Shown: positions 1-7,853, numbered from the stretch's first letter. The stretch: 64,000 nt of DNA from Enterovibrio coralii (GCF_001559595.1 NZ_LNTY01000034.1:1-64000); one strand, 5' to 3'. Notes: generated from the sequence alone by a model not told the origin. Numbers and translations are program-made.

Positions 1-30
1 CAGACAAAGTTAAGTCTTTAAAACAACTAC

Positions 31-120
<90 letters not shown>

Positions 121-132
121 ATTTATGCAGCG

Positions 133-163
133 AAAAAGCCCGCTCAAATGAGCGGGCTTTTTT
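133..163 (+). terminator. Intrinsic terminator after tRNA-Trp
   Basis: Stem AAAAAGCCCGCTC / GAGCGGGCTTTTTT with a short loop, 26 bases after the tRNA. An almost identical hairpin follows attR (15722-15753). Confidence 0.9.
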
Positions 164-199
164 GTATCTGTCGAAAGGTCACATGAGCTCTGGAGTCAT

Positions 200-346
200 T
201 AAATTGACTCACCTGTTTTTAGTATGAGCGGTAATTCTCTTTTGTGAGTCGATCGAAAAGTGAGCGGGTGGATATATTTATCACGTAGCCATGCTTACGA
301 CCGCCAGCATCACATAGCCTCCCCCTTTTCGATGCTGGCTTTTTTT
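200..346 (+). ncRNA. Candidate structured small RNA (left copy)
   Basis: A second hairpin-plus-T-tract (stem 303-311/331-339, T-run 340-346) follows the tRNA terminator although no + strand gene lies between, implying a separate short transcript. Upstream is a 7-bp stem GACTCAC/GTGAGTC (206-212/244-250). A diverged copy with the same stems lies at 15811-15952. The loops differ while the stems and the CATAGCCTCCC / CAGATAGCCTCCC loop of the terminator are kept. Start point and function are not determined; it could also be a conserved DNA feature of the insertion locus. Confidence 0.45.
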
Positions 347-464
347 ATTTGCGTTTGCGACGTTTGGTCTTCCTTGTGGTGGATACCTTCACAATGCCGC
401 CACCTTTCTTGAACTTATAGCCTTTCTTTAGTGTTCCGTTCGCTTTCAATCCAGCTTTTGCCAT
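345..464 (-). CDS. Very basic 39-aa phage protein
   Basis: Last gene of the leftward late operon. Strong ribosome site GAGGAGA seven bases before ATG. The product begins MAKAGLKANG and is rich in Lys/Arg (about one third of residues), ending in a K/R cluster (TRKTKRRKRK). Its size and charge fit the tiny virion or DNA-associated proteins of PM2-like phages, but no specific family is recognised. The stop codon touches the T-tract of the candidate RNA on the other strand. Confidence 0.65.
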   Translation of the reverse strand: MAKAGLKANGTLKKGYKFKKGGGIVKVSTTRKTKRRKRK

Positions 465-478
465 CGTATTTCTCCTCG

Positions 479-652
479 TTACTCTTTGTTGTCGTACTGC
501 GGTGAGAACTTGTGTCGTGCTCGGTCAAACAGCGTTTCGACGCGTGTCTCGATGATGGTGATGCGTTTTTCTATTCGCCATAAGAACAGGGCAATCGCCA
601 AGAAGGTTGGGCTGATGCCGTAGTTCACCATCTCTTGTATCAGTTCAGCCAT
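479..652 (-). CDS. Small single-TM phage protein
   Basis: 57 aa starting MAELIQEMVN. One hydrophobic helix (about residues 12-25, SPTFLAIALFLW) is followed by a charged helical tail (RIEKRITIIETRVETLFDRAR). Start chosen at the internal ATG overlapping the next gene's start by 8 bases; the longer open frame would run far into the holin gene. Position beside the holin-like gene suggests a lysis accessory (holin partner or anti-holin); this is inference from context only. Confidence 0.6.
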   Translation of the reverse strand: MAELIQEMVNYGISPTFLAIALFLWRIEKRITIIETRVETLFDRARHKFSPQYDNKE

Positions 653-1070
653 TGAGGGTTCCTTTTGTCTTGTGCGCGAGCCAATGCTCGATAGCCACAC
701 GCAGCATGCGTCTGAACCCAAACGTATCGATGTATATCAGGGCAAGTGCATACCAGTAGTATTCCGGCACATTGTCAGCCAATGCGTGAAAGCCTGAGCC
801 TACGTAAGGGGCGAGGCTAGGTACAAAGGCCAGCAATACAGGTAGCGTCGTCAAGATAAGCAAGTATTCATCCTTCCAACCACGTTGGGCGATACTGAGC
901 CGGTCTAGTTCTGCTGCGTTGGCATCCCCTTGTTCGATGCGCCTTGTTTGTGCCGTAGTAATGGCTTCTTCCAACTTGTCTTGCCGCGCCTGCTTTCTTG
1001 CCTTGATGGTTTGTCGGTCTTTGAAATAGCCGCCGACCAAACCTATAACGCTGGTAATCAGTCCAATCAT
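645..1070 (-). CDS. Holin-like protein with three TM segments
   Basis: 141 aa. Hydrophobic segments at about 1-14, 69-91 and 103-118, with a long charged helix (16-65) between the first two. The layout resembles the 3-TM holin family found in gene-transfer agents and phages. It would make inner-membrane lesions at lysis, letting a muralytic enzyme act. It overlaps the P5-like gene by 4 bases, so the two are translationally coupled. Confidence 0.65.
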   Translation of the reverse strand: MIGLITSVIGLVGGYFKDRQTIKARKQARQDKLEEAITTAQTRRIEQGDANAAELDRLSIAQRGWKDEYLLILTTLPVLLAFVPSLAPYVGSGFHALADNVPEYYWYALALIYIDTFGFRRMLRVAIEHWLAHKTKGTLNG

Positions 1071-1570
1071 GCTGCTATCCCCGCCATGGCCGCACCTTGG
1101 CGAATAATCGCCATATCGAGGTAACGCCCGTTTTCGTGCTTGATCATGTGATAGAGAAGTTCAGGAATATCGGCTTCTTTGATCGGCTCATAAGGACTGA
1201 CACCCAGTTTGTGAGAAACATGTTCGACATAGGCGTAGGTGTTGTTTTCACTTTCCGGTGCCCAGCGGTTGATGATGCCGTGCACGGTATTGATGTGATA
1301 ACGGCGCATATAGTTGCTCACAAGCTTTGCACCTGCTCTGACGCCGTATTCCATCGCGGAGAACGTCGCAAACCGAGCACCCTTGCCGGTTTCTTTTCCG
1401 GTTTGCCCTTCCCACTGATTAGCGGGGTTGTAGTCAATATTGAGGGGGTTATTGTTTCTGAACCCGCGAGGCTGGAAAGCCAAGGCCACGGGCGAGAGTA
1501 GGTTGTCACTTTTGTTCATAACGAACCTCACAAGAATAATGAATACAAGCAAAGCGAGCCCAATACGCAT
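1067..1570 (-). CDS. PM2 P5-like protein, putative virion peptidoglycan hydrolase
   Basis: 167 aa from the ATG at 1570, chosen because AAAGGAG lies 8 bases upstream (a GTG at 1579 is the alternative). An N-terminal TM anchor (about 2-17) precedes a soluble domain beginning RGFRNNNPLNIDY, then WEGQTG, FATFSAMEYGVRAG and INRWAPESENNT. This pattern is typical of proteins annotated as structural protein P5 of phage PM2 and of small muralytic domains. Probably degrades peptidoglycan at entry or exit. Catalytic residues are not established. Confidence 0.72.
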   Translation of the reverse strand: MRIGLALLVFIILVRFVMNKSDNLLSPVALAFQPRGFRNNNPLNIDYNPANQWEGQTGKETGKGARFATFSAMEYGVRAGAKLVSNYMRRYHINTVHGIINRWAPESENNTYAYVEHVSHKLGVSPYEPIKEADIPELLYHMIKHENGRYLDMAIIRQGAAMAGIAA

Positions 1571-1575
1571 GAGGA

Positions 1576-1884
1576 TCACTCCTTTGGCCGAGTCGGGCGT
1601 TCGCCTTGCGGAAAATCGGCTTGCTCAGGGTAGTGGCGCAGCGAAATACGGTAAGCGCGCCATGCACTTGCGTTTAACGTTTCGTCCTCAAGCTGATTAA
1701 TGATCCTGTCCACCTTTACCAATTCTGCATTTCGCCATGCGCGTTCACTTTGGGTACTTGGCAATATGTCTATGTCAGGAAGAACATCGACAATCACGGC
1801 ATCCATATCGTGAGTGCTGTTTGGCAGCTGCTGCACGGTGCCATCTGGAAACAGAAAATATTGCGCAGGTGTTTTCGTTTTCAT
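1576..1884 (-). CDS. Protein with a phage tail-assembly-chaperone-like C-terminus
   Basis: 102 aa from the ATG overlapping the upstream TGA. The C-terminal half (ERAWRNAELVKVDRIINQLE, then AWRAYRISLRHYPE) has the WRN-x4-D and YR-x-LR pattern of the tail-assembly chaperone family of tailed phages (Phage_tail_APC). The N-terminal half is unassigned. In a tailless element the likely client is a receptor-binding spike, possibly one of the two upstream genes. This is inference. Confidence 0.6.
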   Translation of the reverse strand: MKTKTPAQYFLFPDGTVQQLPNSTHDMDAVIVDVLPDIDILPSTQSERAWRNAELVKVDRIINQLEDETLNASAWRAYRISLRHYPEQADFPQGERPTRPKE

Positions 1885-2305
1885 CAAAAGCTGACCCCCT
1901 CAATCTCGGTAACGTACTGATTGACCGACGGCGACAACGTGAGGTTTAACCACGTGTCTCGACCAGGGACGACTATCAGTGCAATTTCCCCGTTCAACAC
2001 GTCATCTTCATTGGGGTTGAGCATCACGACATTGTGTTGATAAAGCTGACGGGTCAGCACGCCATGCGCTTGCGGTACTGAGGACGATTGGCCATAAACG
2101 CGGGTACGCAGTATCAGCGCATCAAACAAAAACGGACTGGCGTCGAGCGTGACCAAACCGCCGCTTGAGCGTCCCGCCCAGATGGTTTCCGCGCCGCCCT
2201 GTGCTGCCTGTTCTTCTATGAAGGACTGCAAACGCTGCGCTTGTTCCCCCAAGCTTTTGCTTCGCGAAGGGCTTTGCCAATAGGCGGCGCAATCATCTGG
2301 CTCAT
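1884..2305 (-). CDS. Phage structural protein, frameshifted (possible spike component)
   Basis: The true start is the ATG overlapping the upstream TGA (ATGA at 2302-2305), giving MSQMIAPPIGKALREAKAWG. That frame is lost in a run of five C (2246-2250), after which the other frame continues EQAQRLQSFIEEQAAQGG to 1884. One missing base repairs a protein of about 140 aa. The C-terminal part is beta-rich (LIVVPGRDTWLNLTLSPS). No family recognised; next to a chaperone-like gene, it may belong to the vertex spike. Confidence 0.6.
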
Positions 2306-2874
2306 GCGACCACCTCACTGACGAACAGCTTGTTATTGCTGGGAATGAGCACATCCAGTGGTTTGGTAATGTTAAGCACCATGCCCGCACCCGGCTCCAA
2401 TCCGTAACCCCGCTCTGCCACGCCCCCCAACCAAAGCGTATCGGTGTTGGTTGGGCTGGCTTGCAGTAGCAACTCTTTGCGGTTGCTGTTTCCAGATAGT
2501 GTGGTGCTTTGCGTCAACGTATCGTGAGCAATAAAACCCGTCTGACGACGCGCGCCTTCGGTCAGCCTTACTTCTGGCGGCTCGGCAAAATACACGGGCT
2601 GGGCACCGTCAAACGCCGTCATCACGTTCGCATCTAGTCCCGAGGTAAACGGGATAACCGAGGTGAGAAGCTCAATCTCAGGGTCATCCCCCTCGTTAGT
2701 CAGCGTGAGCTGGGTAAAGGTGTCGCCCAAGTCAAACACGTAACCGCGCGGCATGGTCAACGCGGCATCGCCGACGATGGCCGTGACACGCTTACCTTCT
2801 TTGAGCATCAAATAACGCCCGACGGCTTGAATGTGTTGGGTCTGCCCGTGGGGCAAGTGCAAATCTATGATCAC
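2302..2874 (-). CDS. Unrecognised 190-aa phage protein, probable virion component
   Basis: Predicted almost entirely beta-strand (MIIDLHLPHGQTQHI, VTAIVGDAALTMPRGYVF, QLTLTNEGDDPEIELLTSV), no TM segment, no signal peptide. It lies in the structural operon, overlapping its downstream neighbour by four bases. Candidate for the penton or spike protein (the role of PM2 P1), on position and beta content alone. Confidence 0.6.
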   Translation of the reverse strand: MIIDLHLPHGQTQHIQAVGRYLMLKEGKRVTAIVGDAALTMPRGYVFDLGDTFTQLTLTNEGDDPEIELLTSVIPFTSGLDANVMTAFDGAQPVYFAEPPEVRLTEGARRQTGFIAHDTLTQSTTLSGNSNRKELLLQASPTNTDTLWLGGVAERGYGLEPGAGMVLNITKPLDVLIPSNNKLFVSEVVA

Positions 2875-2877
2875 GGT

Positions 2878-3345
2878 TTATCCCCTTGTTCTTCCCCAAA
2901 GCGCAGCCGTCACTAACAGCGCGATACCCATGACCCCATACAGCACCTTTTGCGTGTCGAGGAAATCGCTTACCCCGCCAGTGTTGTCATTGCGGATGGT
3001 CTTTTGTATTCCTTCCAGCAACTTAAAGTTATTGCTGGCTTGCTTACCTTGCAGTCCGGCCAGCGTATCGAGAGAGCGGTTGTTTTGTTCGGTAAGCCTG
3101 TTTAGTGCCGCGCTGGCGAGGGCGTCATACGTATCAAACGCTTCATCAACCACCTCTTCATTGACGGACAAGGCTTTCGTCGCCGTGTTTTCCACGGTTA
3201 CTACGGCGTTATCAACGCTGTCAAAGGCCTCGTCAGCGACACCGGCAGCAAAGTCAAAACTTTGCTTAATCGCACCACCATCAAGCACGTTGTTGATGTT
3301 GTTATTGGTGGTGCTGCTTTGTTGTGAGCTTTTAGAACGACTCAT
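2878..3345 (-). CDS. Helical virion membrane protein with C-terminal TM
   Basis: 155 aa. N-terminus Ser/Asn-rich (MSRSKSSQQSSTTNNNINN), then a long amphipathic helical region with repeated VDEAFDS/VDEAFDTYD units (about 37-43 and 66-73), ending in a TM helix (about 133-150). PM2-like virions hold an internal membrane crowded with such proteins. Start overlaps the upstream stop by 14 bases. Role inferred from position. Confidence 0.6.
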   Translation of the reverse strand: MSRSKSSQQSSTTNNNINNVLDGGAIKQSFDFAAGVADEAFDSVDNAVVTVENTATKALSVNEEVVDEAFDTYDALASAALNRLTEQNNRSLDTLAGLQGKQASNNFKLLEGIQKTIRNDNTGGVSDFLDTQKVLYGVMGIALLVTAALWGRTRG

Positions 3346-3720
3346 GGCAACGCTCCAAATTCACCCGAAAGGCGCCTTTCTCAAACCCTTCACCGTGTAT
3401 GTCGACGGGGTGATAGTGACGCCAAAAACGCACAATCGCTTTTTCGTCATCAGCCACATGAAACCGCAACGTCTTTGCGCCTGCGCGTTTGGCAATCGCA
3501 AGATGTGTGAAAGGTGACGTTTGACATTCGTTCCAAGCGTCGCCATCCAAACCAGTTCATGGCCTTCACTTCGAATGACAATATCGAGACTGTCAAACCG
3601 CCATAGCTCGCCAAGGGTTGTTAGCTCTTGGACGATGGCAGGGGTAAAACCCGCCTCTTCGAACCGTTTGCGGTGTTCAGTTGTCCAGTTAAGGCGAATG
3701 GGCGTTACTGTTTGAGCCAT
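3332..3720 (-). CDS. Unrecognised soluble phage protein, frameshifted
   Basis: The frame from 3720 (MAQTVTPIRLNWTTEHRKRF...) runs well to about residue 67, then turns into Cys/Arg/Met-rich nonsense; the -1 frame from about 3520 continues sensibly (THLAIAKRAGAKTLRFHV ... FRVNLERCHESF) and stops at 3332. One missing A near 3520-3522 joins them into about 129 aa. The alternative is the unbroken 119-aa frame ending at 3361. No domain recognised. Confidence 0.5.
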
Positions 3721-3890
3721 ACCACCCCCAGAATCAGCACCACCGCCGCAATCACATAGAGCGCGCGGTTACTGCCGCTTGCGCCTTGATGGTTGTTAAA
3801 CGTGACCTGTCCGCCAGCACTGCCACCGTGAAAGTCGCCGTTCTTGGCAGACGAAGGACCACCACTGATACCCCCGCCACCGGTGGACAC
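3705..3890 (-). CDS. Gly-rich phage membrane protein with C-terminal TM
   Basis: 61 aa with a GTG start; N-terminal half Gly/Ser-rich (GGGGISGGPSS), C-terminal TM helix (about 43-59). The frame stays open upstream (VKGGSNDPSIGGG) without a start codon, so the real start may lie there with a lost base, near the stop of the preceding gene. It overlaps the downstream gene by 16 bases. Fits the minor membrane proteins of PM2-type virions. Confidence 0.5.
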   Translation of the reverse strand: MSTGGGGISGGPSSAKNGDFHGGSAGGQVTFNNHQGASGSNRALYVIAAVVLILGVVWLKQ

Positions 3891-3909
3891 ACCACCGCCA
3901 ATGCTTGGA

Positions 3910-4080
3910 TCATTTGAGCCACCCTTTACGCCAGACGATAAAGATGACGGCCACGACCATAATCAGGGTGGTAAACGGGAAGCGGTCGGTCTGGCTGGCA
4001 GTGATACCCGTCTCGACCGCATCCTTTGTCCACCATGCGCCTGCTGCGAGGCCGCCAAGACCGAGAAATAACAACGGCAT
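3910..4080 (-). CDS. 56-aa phage protein with two TM segments
   Basis: Starts MPLLFLGLGGLAAGAWW, with the first TM at about 2-17 and the second at about 36-50 (TTLIMVVAVIFIVWRKG). AGGAAAG lies just upstream of the ATG. Sits in tight order with the neighbouring structural genes. Probably a viral membrane protein. Confidence 0.55.
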   Translation of the reverse strand: MPLLFLGLGGLAAGAWWTKDAVETGITASQTDRFPFTTLIMVVAVIFIVWRKGWLK

Positions 4081-4089
4081 CGTCTTTCC

Positions 4090-4373
4090 TTATTTCCTGA
4101 AAATGATGTACAGGGCAATCAGCACCACCAGTGCGCCACCGCCAAAGAGCATCAACTGTTGGCGGCGTGCCGCGTCTTTGCTTTCTTTGGCCTCTTGATT
4201 GGCCGCATCAATGCGCGCCTGTTGGTTTAAGGTGGCGTTTTCACTGGCGGCGCGTTCAGCGTTCGCTTGGGCTTCAAGCTGGAAAAGTACGCCCCAGCAC
4301 CGTGCAGTAAGTCGGTGCTGAACTCGCTGAGTCCATCGGTGAAGCCATCCCACCAGTGTGCTTCTTGAGACAT
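4090..4373 (-). CDS. Phage membrane protein with helical stalk, frameshifted
   Basis: A good start (GGGAGCT then ATG at 4373) gives MSQEAHWWDGFTDGLSEFS up to a run of four A (4283-4286), where one missing base shifts to the frame LEAQANAERAASENATLNQQ ending in a TM helix (LMLFGGGALVVLIALYIIF). Joined, it is about 94 aa: short head, coiled-coil-like Ala/Glu/Gln helix, C-terminal membrane anchor. No family recognised. Confidence 0.55.
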
Positions 4374-4382
4374 AGCTCCCCC

Positions 4383-5272
4383 TTAAGGCAGACGTTCTAC
4401 TTCGATGTAATCTGTGAAAACATCAATGGTGCCTGTGCTGCGCTTTTCGATTTCGAGTTTCAAGCTCGACAACGCCACGGGCGTAAACGCTTGTTCGTTT
4501 GCAAACCCCGTGGAGACAAAGTCCAACCACACACCATGCGCAGGTGCATCGGTGTCGCTATAACGTCCCATGGCAAAGCGAATGTCTTCGACGCTTTGCT
4601 CCCAGATGGTTTCGTTATCGCGGCGAATAGAAACACGCGTGATGTCGTCGTTTTCTGTTTCAAGCAGCATCGAGCGTAAACGGATGTTTTGCCCCACAAT
4701 CGGAAACTCATGACGCTGGGTACCGGTTTGCGTATGCGTGACAGACGTTTGCGAATAACGCTGTTGGAAGAAGCGCGTGGTTTGGTAATCCACGACACGG
4801 GCAGTGGCGGTGAACTCGGGAATGTCTGGGTCATTGGCGACCTTTTGCTTTACGCCGATTTTCAGCATGAGCAGTTCACCGGCTTGATGAACCAGTTCGC
4901 CACGGCGAATACCCGCCAACGTACGTAGCGTTTCGTCTGCAAACGGAATGATTAAACGGGTTTTGGTTGCGCCGTTAACGCCTTTGGCTGAACAGGCAGT
5001 CCCTTTTTGGTATCGCGTTTATGGAAAAAGGCCGCATCGATACCAATGATCTCTTTGTTGTTACGCTCAAGCGAAACACGCCCCAAACGTTGCAGCGGAA
5101 GGTCTGTTAACACTTCGAGAGATGCAAATGCGTTCAGTGTGTTGATCTCCAATACGGCTTGCTTGCCGTATACCTGCCCCGAGCGAAATGGGTCTAAATC
5201 CATTGGGCGAACGTTAAATGCGCCTTTGACGGCGGCAACGACAGCCGCTTGTTGTGCAATCGGTGATGCCAT
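4383..5272 (-). CDS. Major capsid protein, PM2 P2-like (double jelly-roll), frameshifted
   Basis: Two abutting frames, 5272-4952 (MASPIAQQAAVVAAVKGAFN...) and the frame ending at 4383, join into about 296 aa if one base is missing near 4972-4990; the bridged text reads PKAVNGATKTRLIIPFADET. Length, beta content and motifs (TTRFFQQRYS, WEQSVEDIRFAMGRYS, LKLEIEKRSTGTIDVFTDYIE) match the recalled layout of PM2 P2 (269 aa, ending in a DEQAEIIVEYM-like strand). Expected to form pseudo-hexameric trimers over the inner membrane. The fold is an inference without modelling. Confidence 0.72.
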
Positions 5273-5316
5273 ATGTGTGATGTCCTTTGGTGGCTTACTA
5301 ACACGTCTGGTCAGGC

Positions 5317-5457
5317 TTACAACAAGCCCTTATCCAGCCCCAGAGATTTACGCGGTTTTTCCAGTGCATCCACATTGGCCACCGTGGCCATCACGGCGAG
5401 CATGGTGACGACGGCCACCAAGACAACCGTCCACTGTGTTTTTGTCAGTCCGAACAT
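5317..5457 (-). CDS. Small single-TM phage protein before the capsid gene
   Basis: 46 aa from the ATG at 5457, preceded by AAGGA at 8-12 bases; the longer frame to 5505 lacks a ribosome site. N-terminal TM helix (about 8-25, WTVVLVAVVTMLAVMATVA) with a basic tail (EKPRKSLGLDKG). Directly upstream of the capsid gene, where PM2-like phages keep abundant lattice-organising membrane proteins; role inferred. Confidence 0.6.
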   Translation of the reverse strand: MFGLTKTQWTVVLVAVVTMLAVMATVANVDALEKPRKSLGLDKGLL

Positions 5458-5799
5458 GGTGTCGAATCCTTTGCTGATGAGTGTGTTAAACAGGAGAGTG
5501 CCCATACACCCTCGCTTTGATGAATGAAGGTGACATCACTATAGGCAGGGAAAAGGAAGGAAAAATAGCCTCTGAGCTGACCCTTAGGTTTGTGACCTAT
5601 AGGTCTGATTGCGTTTAGATTTGTGGCTTGGGTAACGAAAAGAATTAAGCGAGAACTTTAGTATTAGGAAATGCTTGAATGCTTGTGCACTACATAACGA
5701 GTTGCTTTACGTTCCTTACACTTAATGTTGAATAGGATGGTATAACAAGCTGAAGCTATGAGTTATGATTCAAATTGTTATCATTAGTGGACAATAGCC
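5458..5799. other. Non-coding junction between late operon and cargo
   Basis: No convincing ORF. Base composition becomes clearly AT-rich after about 5640. A perfect 12-bp palindrome GACCTATAGGTC lies at 5594-5605. The region must hold the leftward promoter of the capsid operon and the rightward promoter of the cargo genes, but no strong -35/-10 pair stands out. Confidence 0.5.
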
Positions 5800-6200
5800 A
5801 TGGAAAGTAAACTGAAGCACCTAGAGTTTATTCAGAATGTAATTACGCGAATGAACTCTAACTCATTTCTTATTAAAGGGTGGCTATTACTTTAATCTCT
5901 GCGCTTTTTGCTTTAGCTGCTAAAGATGCAAATATTCAATATGTGCTAGTTACTTACATAGTCATTCCTGTTTTTTGGATGCTTGATGGCTTCTTTATTT
6001 CTCAAGAGCGTCAATACAGGCAGTTGTACGAAAAGGTGAGATTGACAAATGATGAAGACATTGACTTCTCAATGAATGCGTCAATGTTCAATAGTGGTCG
6101 AAATTCTTGGGTATCTGGAGTTTTGTCAAAAACTTTATTCCCATTCTACGGTATAACAGTGTTGGTTACGCTTTTTGTGATGTTTTTCATTGGTGGGTAG
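5800..6200 (+). CDS. Three-TM membrane protein, partner of TIR protein (frameshifted)
   Basis: ATG at 5800 gives [20 protein letters not shown] to a stop after KGWLLL; restoring one G near 5878 continues as [20 protein letters not shown] to 6200, a 133-aa protein. TM helices at about 28-42, 47-66 and 113-131, with a charged segment (about 69-90) between the second and third. I recall this as a conserved bacterial family often next to TIR-domain genes. Stop codon 7 bases before the TIR start. Probable membrane effector or anchor of a two-gene defence module; not proven. Confidence 0.65.
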
Positions 6201-6207
6201 AGTAGGT

Positions 6208-6915
6208 ATGGGTAGAAAGATCTTTGTTTCTTACAAATATGCGGATAGCAAGGTGCAAGCTCTTACTGATAGCATTTTCGACAATACGACCGTTAGAAGT
6301 TATGTCGACAAGCTACAAGAGTTCTTGGATGCCGAAGATCACATCAATAAAGGTGAGGCAGATGGTGAGGACTTAAGTGACTTTAAGGACAGTACTATTG
6401 CATCAAAGTTAAGAGACAAAATTTTTGACAGTAGTATCACTATCGTTATGGTTTCGCCGGGTATGAAGTCTACGAGTATCTTTGATTCCGAGAGTGACCA
6501 ATGGATTCCATGGGAGGTATCGTACTCTCTCAAAGAGCTTACTCGCAACAATGTAACTAGCCGCGCAAATGCAGTACTAGCAGTTATATTGCCTGATACT
6601 TTAGGGCAGTATGACTACTTTATTGAAGACAATACATGTAATGCATGTAAGTGTGTAACACTAAAAACGAATTTTCTTTTTGAAATTATGAAAAGGAATA
6701 TGTTTAACATTAAGGAGCCTTCTTTTAATGATTGCTCTCAGCACTCACCCAACTCCATATACAATGGAGAAGCGTCTTACATAAAATCCGTGAAATGGTG
6801 CAACTTTATTGGAAACATTAACTATTACTTGGATGTGGCGATTGAAATTCGAGATAACATTGACAGTTACAATATAACTAAAAACATTCCTGAACATGAG
6901 TGGACTGGAGTGTAA
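6208..6915 (+). CDS. TIR-like (DUF1863/ThsB-type) protein, putative defence gene
   Basis: 235 aa from ATG 6208. The TIR-like domain occupies about 1-135: first strand KIFVSYKY (4-11), later strand [12 protein letters not shown] (75-86), and WIPWE (99-103), matching the conserved Trp-x3-Glu region that in TIR enzymes carries the catalytic Glu. The C-terminal 100 residues are unassigned and hold a CNACKC motif. ThsB-type TIRs in Thoeris make NAD-derived signals after phage infection; a related role is inferred. AT-rich relative to phage genes and on the opposite strand, so cargo rather than virion machinery. No ThsA-like gene nearby. Confidence 0.75.
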   Translation: MGRKIFVSYKYADSKVQALTDSIFDNTTVRSYVDKLQEFLDAEDHINKGEADGEDLSDFKDSTIASKLRDKIFDSSITIVMVSPGMKSTSIFDSESDQWIPWEVSYSLKELTRNNVTSRANAVLAVILPDTLGQYDYFIEDNTCNACKCVTLKTNFLFEIMKRNMFNIKEPSFNDCSQHSPNSIYNGEASYIKSVKWCNFIGNINYYLDVAIEIRDNIDSYNITKNIPEHEWTGV

Positions 6916-7075
6916 TATTGAAACTGGCATCATTATTACTATTTTTTGGTGGATTAAAGGGTGTTTAAAAACGAGAGTTACGGAAACCCTGAAAGCGTAA
7001 ATGCAGTGAAAAAGTAGTAACGCGGCAATTGTTATTATGGGTGTTTGGTACGCAGCCATTCTGCGTGGGATGAAA

Positions 7076-7114
7076 AGCCAGTAGCATATTCATACTATGT
7101 ACACTGGCTTTTTG
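7076..7114 (+). terminator. Terminator of the cargo operon
   Basis: Stem AGCCAGT (7076-7082) / ACTGGCT (7103-7109) followed by a T-tract. It ends transcription from the 3-TM/TIR pair. Confidence 0.7.
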
Positions 7115-7191
7115 TTATAAGCGTTTTTTCTTTCGATGTCATCAAGCATTCAGGAAGGACAGGCCAGTTCCCATTAAATTCTAAAAAGCAC

Positions 7192-7220
7192 AAAAAAAGC
7201 ACCACCCGTTAGAGTGATGC
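7192..7220 (-). terminator. Terminator of the 142-aa ORF
   Basis: On the minus strand: stem GCATCAC/GTGGTGC (7214-7220 / 7199-7205) followed by seven T (7192-7198), 27 bases after the stop codon at 7248. Confidence 0.75.
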
Positions 7221-7247
7221 TTTGTCTTCCAGCATAGACGCCGATTC

Positions 7248-7676
7248 TTATTGAATTGGGTCGTTAGCCGCCATTTGACGGTCAACTTGCTGGATTGGAG
7301 CCTCTACCAAATACCAGTGATGGAATGCCGCATTAGGTGGTACTCCTAGTGGGTCAACCCTTACGATCATCAGTCCCATGTTCATAATCTTTTTATTAAC
7401 GTCATCGACAAGTTGAGGGACATTGCTACATCCCGCATGGAGCCTGACTAGATCAGTTTTAATGCCTTGTGTAAGAGCGATTGCCTCGAAAACCAAAGAC
7501 GTCTTGGTAAATTCACCATTACGTTTTGACCATGTGAGATTTTTGATTCGCTCAACATCAGCATGTGGAAGATGAACTTGCAGAAGACCAGTGGTGCTGG
7601 ATTTGAAGGTAAAGCTATTTCGATGTTTCATAAATATATCTCGGTATTTGCGCACAATGAGCAGATCAAAGTGCAT
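7248..7676 (-). CDS. Unrecognised 127-142-aa cargo protein
   Basis: Convergent with the TIR pair and closed by its own terminator, so a separate unit. Alternative start ATG 7631 gives 127 aa. A region LPHADVERIKNLTWSKRNGEF followed by FEAIALTQGIKTD looks helical and could be DNA-binding; the C-terminal part PPNAAFHHWYLVE resembles endings of some small regulators, but no family can be named. Composition is nearer the AT-rich cargo than the structural genes. It may regulate or accompany the TIR module. Confidence 0.55.
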   Translation of the reverse strand: MHFDLLIVRKYRDIFMKHRNSFTFKSSTTGLLQVHLPHADVERIKNLTWSKRNGEFTKTSLVFEAIALTQGIKTDLVRLHAGCSNVPQLVDDVNKKIMNMGLMIVRVDPLGVPPNAAFHHWYLVEAPIQQVDRQMAANDPIQ

Positions 7677-7826
7677 GACTTTTTAAGATTCAGGGCTTAT
7701 CAGTTCCCTGCGATGTAATGTCTCAATGGGTAATTAGGCCAAAGAGAACATATATGTGAGAGCTTGGATTCCCACATATGAGACTATTGTAACACGCACT
7801 ACTTTTTTGTTTCAATAGTTAAACGC

Positions 7827-7853
7827 AAAAAGCCCGCCGAGATAAGGCAGGCT
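7827..7853 (-). terminator. Terminator, minus strand
   Basis: Minus-strand stem AGCCTGCC/GGCGGGCT (7846-7853 / 7831-7838) followed by TTTTG. It could stop read-through from the ATPase operon before the cargo, implying that the capsid operon further left has its own promoter. Confidence 0.65.

Noticed and set aside
4383..5272. Programmed ribosomal frameshift in the capsid gene
   Set aside because: No slippery heptamer is apparent at the join, and the same one-base loss occurs in many unrelated genes of the window.
5531..5553. Stretch resembling the T7 promoter core (TCACTATAGG followed by CAGGGA)
   Set aside because: Only part of the consensus matches, and no single-subunit phage RNA polymerase gene is present; chance similarity is more likely.
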